A program made the position numbers and the translations under genes. 64,000 nucleotides of DNA from NCBI GenBank assembly GCA_017161075.1, contig CP046174.1, positions 248,001-312,000 on the forward strand, read 5' to 3'. Position 1 is the stretch's first letter. Each line of letters begins with the position of its first letter. The notes under the pieces were generated by a model. The model ran no database searches. It had not been told where the DNA came from and saw nothing but the letters and a program-made list of their open reading frames with translations. This DNA comes from Erysipelotrichaceae bacterium 66202529. GTDB lineage: Bacteria; Bacillota_I; Bacilli_A; Erysipelotrichales; Erysipelotrichaceae. This document shows, piece after piece, positions 45,187-54,195 of this stretch.

Positions 45187-45858
45187 ATGAACAAATTTAT
45201 GCTTCTCGTCTTACTGACTGTCATCATGATAGCGGTTGCCGTTCCCTTTATTATTCGCAGTCTGTTATGGAACAGAGTGCTGAAGCAGCTGCATCGCGGA
45301 CAATATGACAAGGTTTTATCCATGTTGAACAGTAAGGCCTTTCAGTTGTTCTTCAAAGAATTTGACCGTGACTGGAATACGCTTCGTGTCTATCTGGCAC
45401 AGGGAAATAATCGTAAAATTGAAGAGCAGACCAGAAGGCTGCTTGATGGTAAGCTGAGTGATGCACAGGCCTATCAGATTGCCAGTCAAACCTTCTTCTA
45501 TTTTCTGGATAGGGAAAATAACGAGGTATGTAAACAGCTGCTTACGCACATAGAAAAGAGTGCAGGAGAGGAAGAGCTGGCATACAATCAAATGCTGTAT
45601 CGTATTATGATAGAGAAAAAAAGTGAGGATATTGCGGAGGTGGAGGCACTTCTTGAAAAAAAAGAGACAGAGAAAATCAAAAAGGATCAGAAACAGGATC
45701 AGCAGGTACAAATCGGTATTTTACAATATTTGCTTGGCCTGCAGTATTCCTATATGAAAAACCGCCGACAGATGGAGCTGTATCTGAACAAAGCCCGAGG
45801 GAATCTAAAAGGTACGCCATATCATAAAAAAGTAAAGCAGCTGTTAAACAAAGCATGA
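45187..45858 (+). CDS. membrane-anchored helical-repeat protein, unknown
   Basis: A 223-residue protein: one N-terminal membrane helix (LLVLLTVIMIAVAVPFII) followed by about 190 residues of charged alpha-helices that look like TPR-type repeats (QLHRGQYDKVLSMLN, YLAQGNNRKIEEQT). Such proteins often scaffold envelope or division complexes. No family was recognised. It ends 27 bases before the PRD regulator start, but has no evident link with sugar uptake. Confidence 0.7.
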   Translation: MNKFMLLVLLTVIMIAVAVPFIIRSLLWNRVLKQLHRGQYDKVLSMLNSKAFQLFFKEFDRDWNTLRVYLAQGNNRKIEEQTRRLLDGKLSDAQAYQIASQTFFYFLDRENNEVCKQLLTHIEKSAGEEELAYNQMLYRIMIEKKSEDIAEVEALLEKKETEKIKKDQKQDQQVQIGILQYLLGLQYSYMKNRRQMELYLNKARGNLKGTPYHKKVKQLLNKA

Positions 45859-45885
45859 TTTCGTTTAAGACGCGGGAGGAATTGC

Positions 45886-47919
45886 ATGAATATACTATGG
45901 AATCTTGACAAACGCTGTCAGGAAATTTTAAAGAGGCTGATGTATGCCGGAGGATATCTGAAAATACAGGATCTTGCGGATGAAATGCAGATTTCAAGAC
46001 GAAGTGTTTATTATGACATTACAAAAATCAATGAATGGCTGGAGGATCAGGACATTGATCCGCTTGTACAGGAACGCGGTAAGGGTATTTTTGTCAGCAG
46101 TGATCAGTCCCGAAGGATACAGGAGGCATTAAGCGACCAGGGAAGTGATAATTATCATGTATTTACGCCGGAGGAACGAAGCCGGATCGAGATATGTGCA
46201 ATTATTATCCGTTCTCATCCCCTGTATATCGAGAATTTCATGGAGGTATGCCAGGTCAGCCGAAATACGGTGATCAATGACCTTAAAAATGTTATTCGCT
46301 TCCTGGAAAATTACAATCTTGAGCTGACGTATGATATCAAAAGCGGGTATCGCATTGCCGGGGATACCATTAAAAAGCGTGCTATTTTCTTTATGCTGTT
46401 TCCATCTCTGTGGGAATATTACGACCGCCAGGTTGTGCTAGCGGAAAATGAGCAGCGCATTCGTGAGATACTGGTTAAGCTCAAAAAAATCGAAAGTGAG
46501 CTGCACGCAGAGTATGTGAGCGGAGTGCTTCCCACACTGGCTGTTTTTATGTCAACCATTGATAAACGAAGCGATGAGCTGACATTCTCGGATATGGATG
46601 AGGAGGAGATTGTGGAAACAAGGGAGTATCAGCTTGTTTCACAATATTTCCCGGATCTGGAAAACGGGGAGAAAATCTATGTGACACTGCATCTGCTTGG
46701 CTCCCGCCTTCAGACGATACCTGTCAATGTCATGAAGGAGCAGGATGAAACATATGAGATATCCAAAAATCTGGTGCATGAATTTGAACGTCTGACCTGT
46801 ATTTTCTTCGATCAGGAGGAGGAGCTGGTGGATGCGATTAATGCACATTTGAAGACCTCATTGTATCGTTACCGCTATGGTATTCAGCTGGGAAATCCGA
46901 TGCTGAACAGTATAAAAACAGAATATGAGGAGCTTTATGAAATTACGAAGAAATCCTGTGAGTATCTGGAGAAGAAGCTGGGCTGTCTGATTTCTGATGC
47001 CGAGGTTGCCTATATCACCCTGCATTTTGGGGCATTTCTGACGACCAATCAGACACAGAAGCGCAATCTTCGTATTCTCATTATCTGTCCAAATGGCATT
47101 GGTACAGGAAATATGCTGCGCAATGAGGTGGCTTCTCTGGTTCCGCAGGCGACGGAAATCGTGAATCTGCCATTGAGTCAGTATGAGGAAGACCATGATT
47201 TTGATGTAGTGATTTCCACGGTTGTATTGCCAAAGGAAAAGAAGCTCATTGTCGTGCATCCGATTCTGACCGATCAGGACAGGGTTACGATTTTACGTAA
47301 CTGCATGTATACGGAACCGCAGGCAAATCTGCAGATTCAGGAGATTGTACGTCTGGCAACCAGCTATATCCCGTCTTCTAAACTGAATGAGTTTGAGAAG
47401 GATTTGCAGGACTACTATTCCAGTATTCAGATTCGTACGGTACCGCACCGTAATTTTGGACAGAATCTGGTCTATTATCTCAAGCCGTCCCATATTCAGA
47501 TTTGCAGAGATGCATGCGACTGGGAGGAAGCACTGCGCTTGTCCTGTAAACCGCTGCTTATGGAAGATTCCATTACGCAAGAATATGTTGAGGCGATTGT
47601 CGCGGATCAGAAGAACCGGGGACTGATGATGTTTCTGGCAGATGGTCTTGTTCTCGCACATGCCGCAATCGAAAAAGGTGTAAAGCAGCTGGATGTGGCT
47701 TTGTGCACCTTTAAACATCCGGTCACCTTTCTGAATGGAAAGCAGGCCCGTATCATCATCGTGTTATGTGCGGAGGATCAGACAAAGCATATCCGTATCC
47801 TGAATGATGTACTCAATATATTCTCGAAAAAGAAGAGTATTGAGCAGCTTACCGCACTGGACAGCAGTGAGGATATTCAGGGCTATATCCGCTCACATAC
47901 ACAGGAAAACGAGGGCTAA
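45886..47919 (+). CDS. BglG/MtlR-type PRD transcriptional regulator with EIIB and EIIA domains
   Basis: A 677-residue PTS-controlled activator. N-terminal HTH segments (LADEMQISRRSVYYDITKI, then CQVSRNTVINDL) are followed by two PRDs (His in YVTLHLLGSRL and YITLHFGAFL), an EIIB-galactitol-like domain with Cys in ICPNGIGTGN, and a C-terminal EIIA domain (LADGLVLAHAA). HPr- and EIIB-dependent phosphorylation of these domains sets activity in relatives. It stands 120 bases upstream of the ascorbate-type PTS genes and almost certainly controls them. GGGAGG precedes the ATG. Confidence 0.92.
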   Translation: MNILWNLDKRCQEILKRLMYAGGYLKIQDLADEMQISRRSVYYDITKINEWLEDQDIDPLVQERGKGIFVSSDQSRRIQEALSDQGSDNYHVFTPEERSRIEICAIIIRSHPLYIENFMEVCQVSRNTVINDLKNVIRFLENYNLELTYDIKSGYRIAGDTIKKRAIFFMLFPSLWEYYDRQVVLAENEQRIREILVKLKKIESELHAEYVSGVLPTLAVFMSTIDKRSDELTFSDMDEEEIVETREYQLVSQYFPDLENGEKIYVTLHLLGSRLQTIPVNVMKEQDETYEISKNLVHEFERLTCIFFDQEEELVDAINAHLKTSLYRYRYGIQLGNPMLNSIKTEYEELYEITKKSCEYLEKKLGCLISDAEVAYITLHFGAFLTTNQTQKRNLRILIICPNGIGTGNMLRNEVASLVPQATEIVNLPLSQYEEDHDFDVVISTVVLPKEKKLIVVHPILTDQDRVTILRNCMYTEPQANLQIQEIVRLATSYIPSSKLNEFEKDLQDYYSSIQIRTVPHRNFGQNLVYYLKPSHIQICRDACDWEEALRLSCKPLLMEDSITQEYVEAIVADQKNRGLMMFLADGLVLAHAAIEKGVKQLDVALCTFKHPVTFLNGKQARIIIVLCAEDQTKHIRILNDVLNIFSKKKSIEQLTALDSSEDIQGYIRSHTQENEG

Positions 47920-47941
47920 TTCACGATTAAGCGATTACAAA

Positions 47942-47967
47942 TTGCACAATATCTAACATTTTGCACA
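47942..47967. repeat. TTGCACA direct repeat upstream of the PTS genes
   Basis: Two copies of TTGCACA (47942-47948 and 47961-47967), 19 bases apart, between the regulator and the EIIA gene. Candidate binding site for the PRD regulator. Confidence 0.4.
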
Positions 47968-48039
47968 AAAACGGGAAAAGAATTGGTCTTGTATTTCTAA
48001 TCAAAAAAAAAGATAATGAAAACGTAAAGAGGTAGGGTT

Positions 48040-48498
48040 ATGACATCTATGGAAAAACTGTTACAGGAAAAAAACTGTTACCTGAGAGATCGGGTACAGG
48101 ACTGGAAAGAAGCTGTTCACATTGCTTGTGAACCACTGATTGAGCAGAATTACTGCACAACGGCATATGAAGATGCCATCTACGAAATCACAGAGAAGCT
48201 TGGGCCATACTATGTACTCTGTGAAAACCTGGCACTGATTCACGCCAGCAATCAATCCGGTGTCAATGACACGCAGATGGCTGTGACCGTGCTGAAGGAA
48301 CCGGTGAAATTCAAGCCGGACGGATATGATGTCCGTGTACTGGTAACTCTGGTTGCCAAAGACAGCGAGTCCCATATGGAAGGGATTCAGGCTGTATCCA
48401 ACATCTTCTCCGATGAGAAGAAGGTTCAGAAAATTCTGGACGCAACATGCCCTAAGGAAATATTCGACCTGTTTATTTCCAATGCATGTGAAAAATAG
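48040..48498 (+). CDS. ulaC: PTS EIIA component, ascorbate (UlaC/SgaA) family
   Basis: A 152-residue type 2 EIIA; the phospho-accepting histidine is His68 in ALIHASNQSG. It shares the arrangement AYEDAIYEITEKLGPYYVL with EIIA domains of ascorbate-type systems and resembles the EIIA domain at the C-terminus of the regulator. A GAGGTAGG site precedes the ATG. First gene of a PTS-transketolase unit. Confidence 0.9.
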   Translation: MTSMEKLLQEKNCYLRDRVQDWKEAVHIACEPLIEQNYCTTAYEDAIYEITEKLGPYYVLCENLALIHASNQSGVNDTQMAVTVLKEPVKFKPDGYDVRVLVTLVAKDSESHMEGIQAVSNIFSDEKKVQKILDATCPKEIFDLFISNACEK

Positions 48499-48530
48499 CG
48501 TTAACTAATTGAAAGGGAGGATTTACACAT

Positions 48531-49955
48531 ATGTTAGACTTTATTATCAACATACTGTCCACACCTGCAATTCTTGTAGGTCTGATGTCTTTGCTGGGTC
48601 TTGCGCTTCAGCGTAAGCCAATCGAAGATATTATCAAGGGAACCGTAAAAACAATCGTCGGCTTCCTCGTATTAACTGCCGGATCAAGCTTCCTGCAGAC
48701 AGGTTCATTGAACGCTTTCGGTGATTTGTTCAACTATGCATTCAGTATGCAGGGAGTTGTTCCAAACAACGAGGCAATCGTTTCTCTGGCTTTGAAGGAT
48801 TTTGCTACAGATACTGCATATATTATGTGTCTGGGTATGATCTTCAATATCGTAATGGCTCGTTTCTCAAGAATGCATTACATTTTCTTAACAGGTCATC
48901 ACACTCTTTACATGGCATGTATGCTTGCCGTTATTCTTAACGTTGGTGGTCTTGAAGGCTTCCAGCTGTGGCTGGGCGGCGGCTTGCTGCTTGGCTTCAT
49001 CATGGCACTGTCTCCTGCATATTGTCAGCCGACAATGCGTAAGATTACAAAGACGGATGAGCTTGGTTTCGGACACTTCGGTGGTGCCGGTTACTGGTTT
49101 GCTGCACAGTGTGGGAAGCTGTTCAAAGGAAAAGGGAAATCAACTGAAGAGGTTAACTTCCCACAGCGTCTGACATTCCTGCGTGATACAACAGTCGCTA
49201 TTGGTCTTACAATGGTTGTATTCTTCCTGATCGTAACTGCAGTTGCAGTTGGAAAAGGTATTCTGAGCGCTGATGCTGCTGAAATTGTTAAAACATATCC
49301 AAACCTGGCTGGTCTGTTGAACGTTGGGGCTGAAACAAAGACACACTGGGCTGTATGGGCAATTACAAGCGGTCTGAGCTTCGCCGGTGGTGTTTACATC
49401 ATCCTGAGCGGTGTTCGTCTGATCGTTGGTGAAATCGTTCCTGCATTCCGTGGTATCGCTGAAAAGCTGGTTCCAGGTGCTGTACCTGCTATTGACTGTC
49501 CGGTTGTATTCCCATATGCACCAAACGCTGTACTGATTGGCTTCCTGGTATCCTTCCTTGGAGGTATCGTAGGTCTGTTTGTACTTGGCTTCATCGATGC
49601 AAACATCATGAGCGTTGCGCTGATTCTGCCTGGTGTTATTCCTCACTTCTTCTGTGGAGCAACTGCTGGTGTATTCGCAAATGCTGAGGGTGGTTTAAAG
49701 GGTTGTGTATTCGGAAGCTTCATGCACGGATTACTGATTACCTTCCTGCCTGCAATCTGTATGCCGGTTATGGGAGCATTGAACTTTGCTAATACTACAT
49801 TCTCCGATGCAGACTTCTCATGGATGGGAATCGTCTTCGGTAATATCGCACAGTTTATCCAGGGTGCTGGCCTGTTAGGTGTCTGTGTGGTTGTATTCCT
49901 GATTCCTATCGTGTACAATTATGTTGCACCTAAGAAAGCAAAAAAAGCTGAATAA
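48531..49955 (+). CDS. ulaA: PTS EIIC component, ascorbate (UlaA/SgaT) family permease
   Basis: A 474-residue membrane permease of the UlaA fold (elevator mechanism). Conserved stretches include the N-terminal LSTPAILVGLMSLLGLALQR, the FGHFGGAGYWFA turn, and the GFIDANIMSVALILPG and FFCGATAGVFANAEGG loops. UlaA itself imports L-ascorbate, but the family carries other pentose-like sugars too. The EIIB lies downstream and the EIIA upstream. GGAGG precedes the ATG. Confidence 0.92.
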   Translation: MLDFIINILSTPAILVGLMSLLGLALQRKPIEDIIKGTVKTIVGFLVLTAGSSFLQTGSLNAFGDLFNYAFSMQGVVPNNEAIVSLALKDFATDTAYIMCLGMIFNIVMARFSRMHYIFLTGHHTLYMACMLAVILNVGGLEGFQLWLGGGLLLGFIMALSPAYCQPTMRKITKTDELGFGHFGGAGYWFAAQCGKLFKGKGKSTEEVNFPQRLTFLRDTTVAIGLTMVVFFLIVTAVAVGKGILSADAAEIVKTYPNLAGLLNVGAETKTHWAVWAITSGLSFAGGVYIILSGVRLIVGEIVPAFRGIAEKLVPGAVPAIDCPVVFPYAPNAVLIGFLVSFLGGIVGLFVLGFIDANIMSVALILPGVIPHFFCGATAGVFANAEGGLKGCVFGSFMHGLLITFLPAICMPVMGALNFANTTFSDADFSWMGIVFGNIAQFIQGAGLLGVCVVVFLIPIVYNYVAPKKAKKAE

Positions 49956-49980
49956 GCTTTGGGAAGAAGGAAATTAACTT

Positions 49981-50259
49981 ATGGAAATCAGAAGCATTAT
50001 GTGTTGCTGCGGACAGGGTCTTGGAAGCAGCATGATCGTCAGCATGAACGTCGAGAAGGCTCTGAAAAAGCTGGGAGTATCCGGTGTCAGAGTAGAGCAC
50101 ACTGCACTTGGTGAAATCACTGAAAACAGTGCTGATCTGTTTGTGGTAGGAGCTGACCTTGCTCCTCAGATGACAAACTATAAAAACAAGATCATCTTAA
50201 ATCAGCTTATGGACATGAATGAAATCGAAACTAAGCTGAAAGAAGCATTCGGTCTTTAA
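49981..50259 (+). CDS. ulaB: PTS EIIB component, ascorbate (UlaB/SgaB) family
   Basis: A 92-residue EIIB with the phosphocysteine loop CCCGQGLGSS (the third Cys, residue 10, is the expected site). Three adjacent cysteines are unusual. A later segment (LFVVGADLAPQM) fits the family. Followed by a terminator, so the transketolase genes may be under separate control or read through. Confidence 0.9.
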   Translation: MEIRSIMCCCGQGLGSSMIVSMNVEKALKKLGVSGVRVEHTALGEITENSADLFVVGADLAPQMTNYKNKIILNQLMDMNEIETKLKEAFGL

Positions 50260-50267
50260 GAAAACAG

Positions 50268-50303
50268 AAAAAGAAGGCTGTTTCTTCCATCCTTCTTTTT
50301 CTT
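50268..50303 (+). terminator. terminator after ulaB
   Basis: Ten-base stem AAAAAGAAGG / CCTTCTTTTT followed by CTTT. Confidence 0.7.
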
Positions 50304-50432
50304 TACAAATTTTTAACGGAAAACAGCAGAAAGAGGCATAGAAAATGCCGGAATCTACACAGCTTTATATGATTGTGTAATCTGAAAGAAAGCAGTAACA
50401 CTTCTGCTGATAGTAAAAAGGAGGTAGTATCA

Positions 50433-51287
50433 TTGGAAACATCACAACTGAACGAGCTGCAGGTATTCGCTGCACAATTAAGAATAGATATACTGGAAAT
50501 GCTGGAACACAGAGGCTATGGACATCTGGGAGGTTCCCTTTCCATCGTTGAACTGATGAGTGTATTGTATGGCAAACAGCTTCATGTAGATCCGAAGCAG
50601 CCACAGATGGAAGACCGTGACATGGTTGTTTTATCCAAAGGACATGCCGGGCCTGCCTGGTACTGTGCGTTGGCAGAGAAGGGGTTCTTTGATAAAGAAT
50701 GGCTGATGACCTTAAATGACGGCGGTACACGGCTGCCAAGTCATCCAGATCGGTTAAAAACACCCGGGGTAGATATGACTACCGGTTCTTTGGGGCAGGG
50801 AACAAGTGCTGCTGCCGGTATTGCGACAGGTTTAAAAATGAAAGGCTCCAATCGCTATGTATATATGATCGTCGGTGATGGAGAGCTGAATGAAGGACAA
50901 TGCTGGGAAGCATTCCAGTACGTGGCAAATTATAAGCTGAATAACTGCATCGTAGTGATTGATGATAATAAGCGTCAGCTTGACGGCTTTACAAAGGATG
51001 TCATGAATCCGTTCAGTATTCCAGATAAAATGAAGGCATTTGGCTTTGATGTTCAGGTTGTTAAGGGAGATGACATCGAAGCGATTGATGCAGCTATTGA
51101 TCGTGCAAAAGCAGTAGAGGATCAGGCAGTCTGCATCGTATTGGATACAATCAAAGGACAGGGTGTTCCTTATTTTGAAAAGATGGTTTCCAATCACTCT
51201 GTTAAGTTTAACAACGATGAGGTTATCAGTGAAACGCATAAGGCAATTCAGGAATTAAAACAGTTTATTGAAAAGGAGGGACAGTAG
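50433..51287 (+). CDS. transketolase, N-terminal subunit (split enzyme)
   Basis: A 284-residue subunit with the thiamine diphosphate domain: HRGYGHLGGSLS, SKGHAGPAWY and the cofactor motif GDGELNEGQCWEAFQY ending NN. The start is a TTG at 50433 with AAAAGGAGG eight bases upstream; ATG/TTG codons further upstream have no ribosome site. Together with the next gene it forms a two-chain transketolase. In Firmicutes such split enzymes near PTS genes often act on phosphorylated pentuloses or branched pentuloses rather than in core pentose metabolism. Confidence 0.9.
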   Translation: METSQLNELQVFAAQLRIDILEMLEHRGYGHLGGSLSIVELMSVLYGKQLHVDPKQPQMEDRDMVVLSKGHAGPAWYCALAEKGFFDKEWLMTLNDGGTRLPSHPDRLKTPGVDMTTGSLGQGTSAAAGIATGLKMKGSNRYVYMIVGDGELNEGQCWEAFQYVANYKLNNCIVVIDDNKRQLDGFTKDVMNPFSIPDKMKAFGFDVQVVKGDDIEAIDAAIDRAKAVEDQAVCIVLDTIKGQGVPYFEKMVSNHSVKFNNDEVISETHKAIQELKQFIEKEGQ

Positions 51288-51288
51288 G

Positions 51289-52248
51289 ATGTTTACTCTT
51301 AGCAAGGATCGCAGCAAAAAAGGCAAAGAGCTGCGTATGGTAGTCGTGGAAACGTTGCAGGATATGATGAAAAGTGATGATTTAGTTGTCGCTATGGAGG
51401 CTGATCTTGGCGGTGCCAGTGGGTTTACAAAAATTCAAAAGAGCAATCCGGATCGTTTCATTCAGTGCGGTATTTCTGAAGCGAATATGACCGGAGTAGC
51501 AGCGGGCTTATCCGTAACAGGCTTCAAGCCGTATTTACATACGTTTGGGCCATTCGCATCCAGAAGAATCTATGATCAGGTGTTCCTGTCCGGTGCTTAT
51601 GCAGGAAATACAATGAATATTTACGGCTCTGATCCTGGGTTTGCCGCAGGGCCAAACGGTGGTACGCATACAACGTGGGAGGATGTTGCCTTAATGCGTG
51701 CAATTCCCCAGGCTGTTGTATGTGATGCAGCGGATGAAGTGCAGCTTGACTGGATCATAAGGGAATTCGCCAAGATGGAAGGCGTTCATTATTTCCGTGC
51801 CAACCGTAAGGATGTGCGTAATGTATATGAAAAAGGCTCTACCTTTGAAATGGGAAAAGGAAACATCGTCAGAGAAGGAAGCGATGTTCTCATTATTTCC
51901 GCAGGTCAGCTGGTGAGTGATGCGCTGGATTGTGCAGAGAGACTGGAACAGGAAGGAATTTCTGCAGAGGTTATCGATATGTTTTGTATCAAGCCGCTGG
52001 ATGAGGAATTGATTATCAGAGAGGCTGCCGGTAAAAAGGCGGTTGTATCCTTTGAAAATCATTCCGTTATCGGTGGACTGGGTAGTGCTGTTGCAGAGGT
52101 TCTGGCAGAACATAATATCTGCGTGAAGTTCAAAAGACATGGTGTCTGTGAACGGTTTGGACAGGTAGGAACACCGGAGTTCTTACAGAAGGAATTCCAT
52201 TTGACTGCGGATGATTTGTATGAAACAGTACAGGGTGTCTTAAAATAA
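51289..52248 (+). CDS. transketolase, C-terminal subunit (split enzyme)
   Basis: A 319-residue subunit with the pyrimidine-binding domain (catalytic Glu in ISEANMTGVAAGL) and the C-terminal transketolase_C domain (VISFENHSVIGGLGSA-like segment). It starts one base after the N-terminal subunit stop, with GGAGGGAC in front. Pairs with 50433-51287 to transfer two-carbon units. A terminator follows. Confidence 0.92.
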   Translation: MFTLSKDRSKKGKELRMVVVETLQDMMKSDDLVVAMEADLGGASGFTKIQKSNPDRFIQCGISEANMTGVAAGLSVTGFKPYLHTFGPFASRRIYDQVFLSGAYAGNTMNIYGSDPGFAAGPNGGTHTTWEDVALMRAIPQAVVCDAADEVQLDWIIREFAKMEGVHYFRANRKDVRNVYEKGSTFEMGKGNIVREGSDVLIISAGQLVSDALDCAERLEQEGISAEVIDMFCIKPLDEELIIREAAGKKAVVSFENHSVIGGLGSAVAEVLAEHNICVKFKRHGVCERFGQVGTPEFLQKEFHLTADDLYETVQGVLK

Positions 52249-52268
52249 GGAAATCGTAATATATAACG

Positions 52269-52303
52269 AAAAGAGCATATTTTCATTTCTATGCTCTTTT
52301 TCA
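52269..52303. terminator. terminator between the transketolase and GH43 genes
   Basis: Stem AAAAGAGCATA / TATGCTCTTTT with T run on the plus strand and A run on the other side; likely bidirectional. Confidence 0.7.
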
Positions 52304-52408
52304 TATAAAGTCGTGAATTTTACTGTACAGGTATTTTATAATAAGGAAGTCTTTGTTCTGCTGTTTGCAGAGAGATTAACTACCCGAATCTGTACACAGT
52401 AGGTCTGC

Positions 52409-53323
52409 TTATACAACCAAAAGCGGGCTGTTAAATTCCTCCTGCCACTCAATTTCCATCGCACCATCAGCCGTTATATGAATGGGAAGTATACTGTAGG
52501 TGGAGCTTCTCAGATCATCCGGATGCCAGTGATCAAGCAGTATATAAGGTTGATCATTTACAAAAAAGATGCAGGTTCCCTGACCGTCAAAGGTTGTACG
52601 ATAGGATGGGCCGGTACATGGATTATCAATCAGCTTCCATGGCCCAATCAAATGTGTGCTGATACCATACAGGGAAGGATTAGGTTCCCAGCCTGTGCAT
52701 CCGGAGGTAACCATATAATAGCAGTTCCGGTAATGCATAATGCATGGAGCTTCGCGCTCCTGATCCTGAAATATACTGAAGTACGATCCTGTAACATTCA
52801 GATAATCATTATCCAATCTGGAAAAATTGATAGTTTTATTATAATTTGCACTGTGAATCAGCCAGGCACTTCCTTCCGAATCCTGAAACAATGTCATGTC
52901 TCTGCTGTCCTGCCGGTTTGGCTGAAAGCTTTTCAAATATTGAAACGGCCCCGTTGGGGATGATGAAACAGCCACATTGACACCGGCATAAAAATAATCA
53001 CTTGTATCTGCGTGCGTGTACATTATGAATTGTTTTGTGTGCTTATTGTACAAAACTCTTGGCCGCTCACATATCTTTGTGGTATGCAGCATATGCCCGG
53101 GATCCTGTGACATTGGCGCAAGAACGATGCCTTCATTGTCCCAGTGCTCTAAATCAGACGATGAATAACAGGAAATTCCAATGAAATCCACATGTCTGTT
53201 AATCGTTTCCGTATCTTTATTTTCTCCATACCAGTAATACATGCCTTCGTGCTGCAGTATCATACCGCCATGTGCCTGAATGGCAGAACCGTTTGTATCT
53301 GTCCAAAGTGTTTTATTTTTCAT
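52409..53323 (-). CDS. glycoside hydrolase family 43 (five-bladed propeller)
   Basis: A 304-residue enzyme without a signal peptide. The start segment SAIQAHGGMILQHEGMYYWY is typical of the GH43 branch that contains exo-beta-1,3-galactanases. Expected acidic residues are present in TWEPNPSLYG-like and ERPRVLYN segments and the Glu in DQEREAPCIMHY. Cytoplasmic location suggests action on an imported oligosaccharide. The ATG at 53323 follows GTGAGG. Same strand and adjacent to a TetR regulator. Confidence 0.8.
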   Translation of the reverse strand: MKNKTLWTDTNGSAIQAHGGMILQHEGMYYWYGENKDTETINRHVDFIGISCYSSSDLEHWDNEGIVLAPMSQDPGHMLHTTKICERPRVLYNKHTKQFIMYTHADTSDYFYAGVNVAVSSSPTGPFQYLKSFQPNRQDSRDMTLFQDSEGSAWLIHSANYNKTINFSRLDNDYLNVTGSYFSIFQDQEREAPCIMHYRNCYYMVTSGCTGWEPNPSLYGISTHLIGPWKLIDNPCTGPSYRTTFDGQGTCIFFVNDQPYILLDHWHPDDLRSSTYSILPIHITADGAMEIEWQEEFNSPLLVV

Positions 53324-53365
53324 ATATTTCCTCACCTGTTTATTATATCTTATGGAATAGCTAAT

Positions 53366-53959
53366 TTAAGAATCAGATAGCTTGATATCGCTGCTGCGTA
53401 TAATTGCACGGCAATAGGTAATCATTTTCTCAGCTAATTCCTTGGGAGTATCTGAAAGTAAATCCTCACTGATCCAGCTGATGGCCATGGAAACACAGCC
53501 TCCAATCATAAAGGAATAGCATGCCCAGTATTTTTCAGTTTCATGCGGATGGTAAGTGAGCAGCCAGCTTTCAAGGCATCTCGCATATATCTGCTGTTTC
53601 AAACGCCTGTAAAAACCCATATCTCCATTCGAACCAAGCAATGCGCACATAATATCTGCATGCTCCTGTACAAGCTCAAGCGCAGAAATGAACAGTGGAA
53701 GTGGATCGGACAGGATTGTTTGATAGTCTTCCCGGTTGAAAATAACCTCCATTCTTCCAATAATGCTATCTTCTGCTTTTCTTACCATCTCATGGATATC
53801 GCTGTAATGAAGATAAAATGTACTTCTGTTCATGTGGCATTGCTTTGTTAGCTCTGTTACCGTTATTTCATCGATACTCTTTTCCTTCATCAGAATAGCC
53901 AGCTCATGATACAGCAGTTTTTTTGTTCTTCTTACTCTTTTGTCCTTAGCCTCTATCAT
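53366..53959 (-). CDS. TetR/AcrR-family transcriptional regulator
   Basis: A 197-residue regulator. The N-terminal HTH reads RTKKLLYHELAILMKEKSI then ITVTELTKQCHMNRSTFYLHY, standard for TetR. The C-terminal half resembles TetR_C_7-like (DhaS-type) ligand domains. AAAAGGAGG lies before the ATG at 53959. It is likely to control itself and the following GH43 gene. Confidence 0.88.
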   Translation of the reverse strand: MIEAKDKRVRRTKKLLYHELAILMKEKSIDEITVTELTKQCHMNRSTFYLHYSDIHEMVRKAEDSIIGRMEVIFNREDYQTILSDPLPLFISALELVQEHADIMCALLGSNGDMGFYRRLKQQIYARCLESWLLTYHPHETEKYWACYSFMIGGCVSMAISWISEDLLSDTPKELAEKMITYCRAIIRSSDIKLSDS

Positions 53960-54195
53960 GATAACCTCCTTTTCCATAGGACAGTATGAAAATTAACCAG
54001 CTATGAGAAGCAAACAAAGGGCATCCTATGATTGTACCCGCGTCTGTCGTTTCTGTCTAGAAACCATACTGTCTGTAATATAAACACGCTTTTCTTTTCG
54101 ATTCTTATTTGCTTTAGGCAGCTTAGACCATGCCATTTGGCTTGTAAGCTAATCTGTAGCTTTCATCCTTTTATAAGAAGCCTATAAACAGTCTG

